Assembly: GCA_023419605.1 (NCBI GenBank)
Contig: JAEZXR010000052.1
Coordinates: forward strand, 1 to 64,000
Direction of reading: 5' to 3'
Source: Bacillota bacterium
Lineage (GTDB): Bacteria; Bacillota; Clostridia; Acetivibrionales; JAEZXR01
Length of the DNA: 64,000 bases
Shown here one piece after another: positions 57,483 through 64,000 of this stretch. The notes below the pieces were generated by a model, which saw only the letters and a program-made list of their open reading frames with translations, was not told the origin of the DNA and did not search any database. The translations under genes were made by a program, and so were the position numbers. How positions within the stretch are numbered: the first letter of the stretch is position 1; every line of letters starts with the position of its first letter.

Positions 57483-59240
57483 CTACTTCAATGCATCGAA
57501 ATAAGGACGGTAATTATTGGTAAACTCATAGTTGTTTTGCGCATCCCAGTTAATGGACCAGGTCATAAGACCTTTGAATCCGGAATACCCGGATGGATTC
57601 TGAAGCTTATAGCTTCCACCGTAGGATACTCCCTTAATCAAGTAATCCATGGCTTTTTTCATTTCCGTCGGATTGATGTAGCCACCGCTGGGAGCTGCAC
57701 CGGAAGCCGCCGGAATACCGATCATGACCTGATCCTGGCGTAATGCAGGGAATACATTGCTTGAATTTCCGGCAATAGGGAATCCCTTTAACAGCATCTC
57801 CGCCATGGCTACCTGGAAGTCCGCCGTTCCCTGGTTATAGGTTTTGCCGTCCAGGGCTGTGTTTCCACCGCAATTATAGTGCTGCACATGAATGTAGGTC
57901 AGTTTATCCCTGAGTGCGTAAATAATAGGCAAGTACGCACCCCAAGGTCCGCCGTAAGCTGTGATGCCGCCCTGAACATAGGCGATTTCAGGTGCCATGC
58001 TCAAAGTAAAGCTTGAACCGTATCTCGCGCAAACATCCTTCAGCGCTGCAATCAAGTTTACAATGGTAGGAGCTGTAGGGTTTTTATAATCCGTATCGCC
58101 GCCGCCAAGAGCGATACCGGTTTCGATGTCGATGTCCACACCGCTAAAGCCATATTTGTCGATGGTGGCAATCAGTGAATTTGTAAACCTCGTTTTAGCG
58201 GCGCTGTCAGGTAAACTTAAAGCACCGTTCTGCCCGCCCAGGGACAGTACGACCTTTTTACCCAAACCCTTCAGGTAGGCTATATCCGACGTGAAGGCTG
58301 CCTCCGTTGCGTTAAAAGGTGTAAAGGATACGGTTCCGTCGCCTGTGATATCAGCGAAAGCTACGTTAATGACATCCCACTTGGTGGAAACATTTCTAAG
58401 CTCCATCACGGGAGTCAAACCGTTGTTGAAATTATGCCAGTAGCCTACAAGGAGCTTGTTGCCTGGCGGTGGAGGTGTGGTTGATATGGTATAGGCAGCA
58501 CTGGCGGTAGCCGAATCCGTCATGCCTGCTTTGAAAGCTTTGGCCTTGATGGTGGTGCTGCTGGATACGGTGATTGAGCCTGTATAGGTCGTAGAGGAGG
58601 AAGTCGGGTCGCTTCCATTGGTAGTATACCGGATGGTGGCACCGCTGGTAGAGCAGGAAATGCTAACCGACTGTGCAGAACTGTAAGTTCCGCCCGCCGG
58701 ACTGAAAGTAGGCGTTGCCACCTGTGCTGCTGAGGAAATGGTGTAGGTAGCGCTGGCAATACCGGAATCCGTCAGACCGGATTTGAAGGCTTTTGCCTTT
58801 ATAGTGGTAGTGGCAGAAACAGTAATGGGACCGGTATAGGCTGTAGAAGAGGACGTCGGATCACTTCCGTTGGTGGTGTACCGGATGGTGGCACCGCTGG
58901 TTGCGCAGGAGATGGCTACTGACTGCGCTGTAGTATAGGTTCCGCCGACAGGGCTGAAGGTAGGCGTTGCTACCGCTCCGCCGCCGCCATTGTAGGGAGA
59001 CCATAATGCAGGAACATTCGGGGGCTCCCAGCCCACAAGCGCCGTATGCCCCTGGATGCACTGGAAATTGCTTCCGTTATAAGAGACGATGTCTCCTATC
59101 TTATAGGTAGTTCCGGCTGTCCAGGCAGGGTAAGGCTCTGCACTCGCCGGAATAGAAAAACTTAAAACCGAGAAAATAACTGCCAGCCCAAGGATCATGG
59201 ACAGGGCTTTCGTTAATTTACCTTTTCCGTATACTTTCAT
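57483..59240 (-). CDS. secreted GH18 chitinase, CBM5/12 at N-terminus
   Basis: 585 residues. Signal peptide 1-34 (ends SIPASA). CBM5/12 chitin-binding module 37-80 (YPAWTAGTTYKIGDIVSY, GWEPP). Two chitobiase/hexosaminidase C-terminal-type (CHB_HEX_C_1) modules at 90-168 and 175-253. GH18 domain at 262-585 with SLGG (333-336) and the catalytic motif as FSGVDIDIE, where E373 is the acid. The first Asp of DxxDxDxE is Ser366. Belongs to the ChiD/ChiC-like subfamily with MAPE and WSINWD near the end. Degrades chitin outside the cell. Last gene of a minus-strand chitin cluster. Confidence 0.93.
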   Translation of the reverse strand: MKVYGKGKLTKALSMILGLAVIFSVLSFSIPASAEPYPAWTAGTTYKIGDIVSYNGSNFQCIQGHTALVGWEPPNVPALWSPYNGGGGAVATPTFSPVGGTYTTAQSVAISCATSGATIRYTTNGSDPTSSSTAYTGPITVSATTTIKAKAFKSGLTDSGIASATYTISSAAQVATPTFSPAGGTYSSAQSVSISCSTSGATIRYTTNGSDPTSSSTTYTGSITVSSSTTIKAKAFKAGMTDSATASAAYTISTTPPPPGNKLLVGYWHNFNNGLTPVMELRNVSTKWDVINVAFADITGDGTVSFTPFNATEAAFTSDIAYLKGLGKKVVLSLGGQNGALSLPDSAAKTRFTNSLIATIDKYGFSGVDIDIETGIALGGGDTDYKNPTAPTIVNLIAALKDVCARYGSSFTLSMAPEIAYVQGGITAYGGPWGAYLPIIYALRDKLTYIHVQHYNCGGNTALDGKTYNQGTADFQVAMAEMLLKGFPIAGNSSNVFPALRQDQVMIGIPAASGAAPSGGYINPTEMKKAMDYLIKGVSYGGSYKLQNPSGYSGFKGLMTWSINWDAQNNYEFTNNYRPYFDALK

Positions 59241-59297
59241 ACTTTTTAACCTCCATATCTTTTTTTGCTCTATTAGGAAACTTTTCTACAAGGGCCA

Positions 59298-59320
59298 CAC
59301 AGGAGCTCCATATTCCTGTG
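59298..59320 (-). other. hairpin between the chitin genes at 57483 and 59330
   Basis: CACAGGA / TCCTGTG stem without T-run, in the 89-bp gap; may mark the mRNA 3' end of the upstream (59330) gene. Confidence 0.4.
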
Positions 59321-59329
59321 AGCTTCTGA

Positions 59330-61987
59330 TTATTGGAGCTGCCAGAGGGCAGGCACGATGGGAGGTTCCCAGCCTACCAGAGAGGTATGGGGTGTTATGC
59401 ATTTGTAGGTCTTTCCACCGTAAGTTACCATGTCTCCCAGTGCGTAAGTTGTATTGGGAGCCCAGGCAGGGTAACTGCTGGTGCTAATGGTGTAAGCTGC
59501 ACTGGCTATGGCCGAGTCGGTCATCCCTGATTTGGATGCATAGGCTTTCACCGTTCTGGTTGAGGATATACTGATGGGTCCTGAGTAAACAGGAGAGCTG
59601 GAAGTCGGAGTGCTTCCGTCGGTAGTATACCGGATGGCAGCTCCACTGGTTGCAGAGGAAATGGTCACCGACTGTGCCGTACTATAGGTTCCGCCCGCAG
59701 GACTGAAAGTGGGTGTTGCTACGTGCGATGTTGAAGAGATGGTATAGGTAGCACTGGCAATACCGGAATCCGTCATGCCTGCTTTGAAAGCTTTCGCTTT
59801 CAGGGTCGTTGTTGCTGAAACGGTGATGGGACCGGTATAGGCAGTGGAAGAGGATGTCGGATCGCTTCCGTTGGTGGTGTACCGGATGGTGGCACCGCTG
59901 GTGGCACAGGATAGGGTCACTGACTGTGCGGTAGTATAGGTTCCACCGGCAGGACTAAATGCAGGTGTTGCCACTGTTTCTATGGGCTGCCCACCGGATA
60001 GGGGCGCAGGATTATTGAAATATGTCTGGGCTTTTGTTATCCACCAATAGCTATCCGTCGGAGGGGAGCCTACACCATCGGTACTGTTTCCTACTCCGGC
60101 GCCAAAGAGAATGGAGATGATTCCTGCATCTACTGCTTCCTTGGCATGGGAACCCCAGGTAATGTTGCTGCCCGAGACTGTGAGCTTGGAATCACCGCCT
60201 TGGTTTGTAGAGAAATAATTAAACCTTGTACCTGATGTCGTAAATGTATCGCCAAGGAAGAAGGTGGGCGCAGAGTCCTCATAATGCTGGTTTGTATTGT
60301 TCAAATCGGGGAATGTGCCATTATTGTAAGGGTTTGCGCTTGTGCTTGAATTTATATGCCCCACAGGAATCTGCCATAGGATAACAGGGAGTTGGGATTC
60401 CTGGCGTAATGTCTTATTAAACAACAGGTAATTATTCCAGTGGTCGAGGTTCCAAAACCAGGTAGAATTCGAAGGATCGGAAGGTGAGCTGATACCTGCA
60501 TCCAAACCATATTTATCAATAGAAACAAAATCTGCACCGTAGCTTGAAACGCCGGCATTCATATAATATTTGCATATTTCCTTTGCTTCCGATACAATAG
60601 CGGAACGTCCGTTTGTAATCCCCTTTGTATCTGTGATTCTCATTAACCCTGTTGACGGTATACCGGTTGTTATTCCGGGAGAGGCCCAGAGATTGAACTG
60701 CCATCCGAAATACGCATTAGGTGCGTATTTATTTATGGTATAGTTTATTGCTTTTACAAGGCCTTCAAGGGTATCGGGGAATACGGGATCGCTGGAAGTG
60801 CTTAGAACTCCAGCCGAGTATGCAGCGCTTGTCCTCGCCGATATTCCGTTGGGCTGCTTACCGGAGTTTTGCATCATATAACCTATAAAATCAGGCTCCA
60901 GAACAATCCCGACGATCTCATCTCCGCCTTCCTGCTTTATTATATCAAGGGCGAACTTCAAATCCTTAAAATAGGATTGCATGTAGGAATCGCTTTCTAT
61001 GTGCTGTTTGTCGAGCTCGTAGCTCTCACTGCCATCCGGAATATTATAATACACGAAGAAAGGAATCATCCCCAGTTTTTTGCTTTCGCGTATATAGGAG
61101 ACAGCACGTCCGCCGTTACCGTCACCCCAGGTTTTCCAGCCGTTTACCGGGCCACCGTTCAGATAGATGTAACGGATATCCATCCTTTTGTTTGTGAGGC
61201 CGGCACCGTAATCCTTCCAAAAATCCAGATCCGCTGTTGAATCTTCACTTACGGAGCCGATGGAAAGATAATCGGGAAGTCCGGGTAGTTTGCCGTCGGC
61301 AGTCTTTACACGTATCCCCACATAGCGTACCTTATTGCTTGTAGTCTCTTTGATTTTGAGGGATGCGCGTCCTGCTTTCAACCCGTTTATTCTTAGGGTG
61401 GACCCGTTGATGATTTGGCAGCTTGCTGCCGAACTATTGCTGGTTGACAGGGTAAAACTGGGGCTGCTAACTCCTGTCACGCTGAGTGTGTAATCCGTGG
61501 TTCCCTGTGGAACTGTCAGCTGCAGCGCTTCTGCCGCAGCGTCAACTCCACTGATTTTTATTCCGCTGTTGACGACGCCGCCACCTGTATTTACATTGAC
61601 GGAAATTGCAGCACTGGAGGTAGCGCCAAAGGAATTTATAAGATCGCATTTGTATGTATAGGTACCTGCGGGCATGTTGCTGAATGCTTTGGAAGCAGTT
61701 TGCGCATTGGGTGAACCGTCCGATAAAGAACCGGTATATACCAGGGCATCATTCTCATAAAGCTTCCAGGACGTTCCATTGTTCCCCCACCACATGTTCA
61801 TGGTTATGGTATAATTACCGTCGTTGTCGTTATTATCATGACCTAAAAAAGGAGTTCCCGGTGCGCCGGATGCAGCAGCACTTACCCTTGGGATACTGAA
61901 ATTCATAATAAAGCAGAAAGCCAGCATTATACCGAGCAGCAAGGCCAGTGCTTTAAAAGGCAGACGTTTTCTTTTTGAGATTGACAT
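59330..61987 (-). CDS. secreted multidomain chitin-associated protein with unassigned hydrolase domain
   Basis: 885 residues. Signal peptide at about 1-38. About 42-133 is an Ig/ChiA-N-like module (GAPGTPFLGHDNNDNDGNYT, NMWWGNNGTSWKLYEND), and about 140-228 a further beta module. About 235-662 is a large domain I cannot assign: DIRYIYLNGGPVNGWKTWG, MIPFFVYYNIPDG, IVGIVLEPDFIGYM (EPD at 364-366), YFGWQFNLWASPG, FVSIDKYGLDAG and VILWQIPVGH. The EPD and W-rich beta-strand ends look like a TIM-barrel glycoside hydrolase, distantly GH6-like. Then two CHB_HEX_C_1 modules (about 670-835) and a C-terminal CBM5/12 (837-885). Probably acts on chitin or chitosan; not shown. Confidence 0.8.
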   Translation of the reverse strand: MSISKRKRLPFKALALLLGIMLAFCFIMNFSIPRVSAAASGAPGTPFLGHDNNDNDGNYTITMNMWWGNNGTSWKLYENDALVYTGSLSDGSPNAQTASKAFSNMPAGTYTYKCDLINSFGATSSAAISVNVNTGGGVVNSGIKISGVDAAAEALQLTVPQGTTDYTLSVTGVSSPSFTLSTSNSSAASCQIINGSTLRINGLKAGRASLKIKETTSNKVRYVGIRVKTADGKLPGLPDYLSIGSVSEDSTADLDFWKDYGAGLTNKRMDIRYIYLNGGPVNGWKTWGDGNGGRAVSYIRESKKLGMIPFFVYYNIPDGSESYELDKQHIESDSYMQSYFKDLKFALDIIKQEGGDEIVGIVLEPDFIGYMMQNSGKQPNGISARTSAAYSAGVLSTSSDPVFPDTLEGLVKAINYTINKYAPNAYFGWQFNLWASPGITTGIPSTGLMRITDTKGITNGRSAIVSEAKEICKYYMNAGVSSYGADFVSIDKYGLDAGISSPSDPSNSTWFWNLDHWNNYLLFNKTLRQESQLPVILWQIPVGHINSSTSANPYNNGTFPDLNNTNQHYEDSAPTFFLGDTFTTSGTRFNYFSTNQGGDSKLTVSGSNITWGSHAKEAVDAGIISILFGAGVGNSTDGVGSPPTDSYWWITKAQTYFNNPAPLSGGQPIETVATPAFSPAGGTYTTAQSVTLSCATSGATIRYTTNGSDPTSSSTAYTGPITVSATTTLKAKAFKAGMTDSGIASATYTISSTSHVATPTFSPAGGTYSTAQSVTISSATSGAAIRYTTDGSTPTSSSPVYSGPISISSTRTVKAYASKSGMTDSAIASAAYTISTSSYPAWAPNTTYALGDMVTYGGKTYKCITPHTSLVGWEPPIVPALWQLQ

Positions 61988-62018
61988 TACTTAAAACCTC
62001 CTTTACATAACTGGAGAC

Positions 62019-62045
62019 CCCGGCTGGATTATAAATCCAGCCGGG
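62019..62045 (-). other. strong hairpin between the chitin genes at 59330 and 62061
   Basis: CCCGGCTGGATT / AATCCAGCCGGG with a 3-base loop and no T-run. In clostridial glycosidase clusters such stable hairpins protect or set the level of the upstream mRNA; that role here is inferred. Confidence 0.6.
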
Positions 62046-62060
62046 TGCCAATATTTATAC

Positions 62061-63737
62061 TTATACGGGCTGCCATAATGCAGGTACAATAGGTGGTTCC
62101 CAGCCGACAAGAGAGGTATGTGCCTGCACGCACCTATAGTTGATGCCGCCATAAGAGACGATAGATCCTGCACTGTAATAAGTATTGGGTGACCATGCAG
62201 GGTAACCGCTTGTGCTGATGGTATAGGTAGCGGATGCAACAGCGGAATTTGTCATTCCCGATGCCATAGCAATCGCCTTAACGGTTTTGGTGCTTGTTAC
62301 GGATATAGGACCTGTGTAAACAGTAGAGGTGGAAGTTGGTGTGGAACCATCGGTAGTATACCGGATGGTAGCCCCGGCTGTTGCACAGGAAATAGTTACA
62401 TTCTGTGCGGAGCTATAGGTTCCGCCTGCAGGACTGAAGGTCGGTGTTGCTACCTGCGAGGTGGAGGAGATGGTATAGGTAGCACTGGCTATGGCCGAGT
62501 CCGTCATGCCTGACTTGGATGCAATTGCCTTAATGGTTTTGGTTGAAGCTACATTAATAGGAGCTGAGTAAATTGGAGAAGCGGAAGTAGGCGTACTTCC
62601 GTCGGTAGTGTACCGGATGGTAGCACCGCTGGTTGCACAGGAGATGGTCACATTCTGTGCAGTCGAGAATGTACCGCCGACCGGGCTGAAGGTCGGTGTG
62701 GCTACCGTCTGAACAGGAGAACCGTTCAGGTCTGTCCAGAGCTTATTAAGAAGCTCGCCGTTGGAATCCTGGTTATACTGCCAGAACATTACACCGCCAA
62801 GACCTTTTTGCTTAATATAGGCAGTTTTGTACCCGAGAGTTTCCACATCATCATAGGTTATGAATTCACCGTTTCTTGTCAGGTAACAAGCTTTTGCTGC
62901 ATTATCCCAGTTGCGAACCCACCCATTCATGTTTATGTAGCTGGATTTAAGCTGGGCGTATGTAGGCCATGCACTTCCGTAACGGCCGTAGAAGGGGACT
63001 CCCATATTGATTTTTGACGCGGGAACACCGCTTTGAATGTGAGAAGTAACTGCGGAGTCACAGCTTATACCGGGGCTGTAAGTGCTTGTATTGTAGAGGT
63101 TGGCATTGTGAGTAGCAGCACCGAAATCATAGGTCATGATGTTTATATAGTCACAAATGGAAGCAATCTGACTCAATTCGGTATTGTTTACAAACTCCTG
63201 GCCGGCACCGGAAGCAATCGTCAGGATTTTGCCTGTGCCGATGGTATTACGGATTTTTTGGAGTAATAGCGTATAGTTCTGTTTATCTTCCGGACGGCAT
63301 TTAATAGTCCCCCAGCCGCCATTGACCGGATACTCCCAGTCCAGGTCAACTCCGTCCAGCTTATAGGTGTTTATAAACTGGAGGCAGCTGTTTGCAAAGG
63401 TTGTTCTGGATGCATCAGTTAAGGCCGCATCGGAGAAGCCTTCTGCTCCCCATCCGCCAATGGAAAGTATGACCTTCAAGCTGGAATTTTGTGATTTAAG
63501 CCCCACAAGGGTAGTTAAATCACTGGGATTAGCAACAGACAACTGTCCGTTAACGATGGAAGCAAAAGCATAGTTTATATGTGTGAGCTTAGTTGCATCG
63601 ATACCGCTTGGTGTTCCGTATACATAGCCTATAACCTTATAGGCAGGAGCTGCCGATACGGGACTGAAATTGATTAAGGACAAAAGAACCGTAAATATGA
63701 CTGCTATTGAAAGCAGTTTTCGATAGTTTCTTTTCAT
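62061..63737 (-). CDS. secreted GH18 chitinase with C-terminal CBM5/12
   Basis: 558 residues. Signal peptide at about 1-29. GH18 domain at 33-348 with SIGGWG (92-97) and the complete catalytic motif LDGVDLDWEYP (D128, D131, D133, E135), then MTYDFGAATHN and VMFWQYNQD. Two CHB_HEX_C_1 modules at about 350-508, and CBM5/12 at 510-558 (YPAWSPNTYYSAGSIVSYGG, GWEPPIVPALWQ). AAAGGGG before the ATG. A typical processive-type chitinase, secreted. Confidence 0.95.
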   Translation of the reverse strand: MKRNYRKLLSIAVIFTVLLSLINFSPVSAAPAYKVIGYVYGTPSGIDATKLTHINYAFASIVNGQLSVANPSDLTTLVGLKSQNSSLKVILSIGGWGAEGFSDAALTDASRTTFANSCLQFINTYKLDGVDLDWEYPVNGGWGTIKCRPEDKQNYTLLLQKIRNTIGTGKILTIASGAGQEFVNNTELSQIASICDYINIMTYDFGAATHNANLYNTSTYSPGISCDSAVTSHIQSGVPASKINMGVPFYGRYGSAWPTYAQLKSSYINMNGWVRNWDNAAKACYLTRNGEFITYDDVETLGYKTAYIKQKGLGGVMFWQYNQDSNGELLNKLWTDLNGSPVQTVATPTFSPVGGTFSTAQNVTISCATSGATIRYTTDGSTPTSASPIYSAPINVASTKTIKAIASKSGMTDSAIASATYTISSTSQVATPTFSPAGGTYSSAQNVTISCATAGATIRYTTDGSTPTSTSTVYTGPISVTSTKTVKAIAMASGMTNSAVASATYTISTSGYPAWSPNTYYSAGSIVSYGGINYRCVQAHTSLVGWEPPIVPALWQPV

Positions 63738-63860
63738 ATAGTTTTACCCCTTTCTTTTATAAAACCCTATTTAATAATAATGTTTTGTTAATAGTCAGAT
63801 CCTCTGGGTAAGTTGTGCCTGATACTTGGTTAATACCAGTTTCAAGCTCCAAGCATTTCT

Positions 63861-64000
63861 TTAGAGGGCCGTCCACAATGCAGCTACATAGGGGGGCTCC
63901 CAGCCGACAAGAGACGTATGGGCCTGTATACACCTATAGTTAATGCCGCCGTAAGAAACGATAGCTCCAATACTATAAGCAGTATTGGGTGCCCATGCAG
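63861..64000 (-). CDS. C-terminal CBM5/12 of a fourth secreted protein (partial)
   Basis: Open to the window end on the minus strand; stop TAA at 63863-63861. The visible 45 residues are one CBM5/12 module (AWAPNTAYSIGAIVSYGG, CIQAHTSLVGWEPP, VAALW). Probably another chitinase of the same cluster; the rest lies outside the window. Confidence 0.85.
   Translation of the reverse strand, partial: AWAPNTAYSIGAIVSYGGINYRCIQAHTSLVGWEPPYVAALWTAL

Overview
The window looks like chromosomal DNA of an anaerobic, low-to-moderate GC Clostridia member, probably of the cellulolytic/chitinolytic Ruminiclostridium-Acetivibrio type (inference). Reasons: Gram-positive RBSs (GGAGG) with frequent GTG/TTG starts, clostridial gene order (3D/DUF348 protein next to rsmA; nadD-yqeK-rsfS-leuS), IorAB, GTP-type PEP carboxykinase, PurR-type operators, and secreted chitinases with no LPS or porin genes. 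No rRNA, tRNA, CRISPR array or known riboswitch was recognised.

Layout. 0.3-15.3 kb: a terpene synthase (minus), metG, a REP-associated transposase with REP palindromes, tatD, a coiled-coil membrane protein, a Met-rich protein, a YabE-like cell-wall protein, rsmA, pckG, an unknown clostridial protein and iorAB. 15.3-26.3 kb: a HAD phosphatase, then the histidine operon hisZ-G-D-C-B-(purC)-H-A-F-I-E from a consensus promoter. 26.4-39.1 kb: a TSCPD protein, guaA, an AEC transporter and the purine operon (NCS2 permease)-purE-F-M-N-H-D. Paired PurR boxes lie at guaA and at the permease. 39.2-46 kb: nadD-yqeK-LytR_C protein-rsfS-leuS and a MATE pump. 46-52.6 kb: two tandem acyl-CoA synthetases, a D,D-carboxypeptidase, comEA and a 49-residue membrane protein. 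52.9-55.9 kb: an accessory patch with a DUF4157 polymorphic toxin, an AT-rich probable immunity gene, cheX and a gene remnant. 55.9-64 kb: type-2 trpB and four consecutive minus-strand secreted proteins with chitin-binding modules (two GH18 chitinases, one enzyme with an unassigned catalytic domain, and a fourth cut by the window end).

The most unusual feature is a ~650-bp non-coding element present twice, once inside the his operon (hisD/hisC) and once inside the pur operon (purN/purH). Each copy is an imperfect inverted repeat of two diverged ~240-bp units. Between the units, hairpin stems have changed on both sides (covariation), while complementary GTCCT/AGGAC loops are kept. Coding DNA flanking both copies switches from G-rich upstream to C-rich downstream. 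I do not recognise it as a known RNA or mobile element.

Other repeat families are GC-rich REP palindromes near the transposase (one inside its reading frame), an AT-rich intergenic inverted repeat built from ATTGAGAAT/ATTGAAAAT units that is concentrated in the his operon, a TGCGACAG-stem hairpin family, and a degenerate G-rich repeat. Other points worth attention are the orphan DUF4157 toxin/immunity pair and the unassigned chitin-linked hydrolase.
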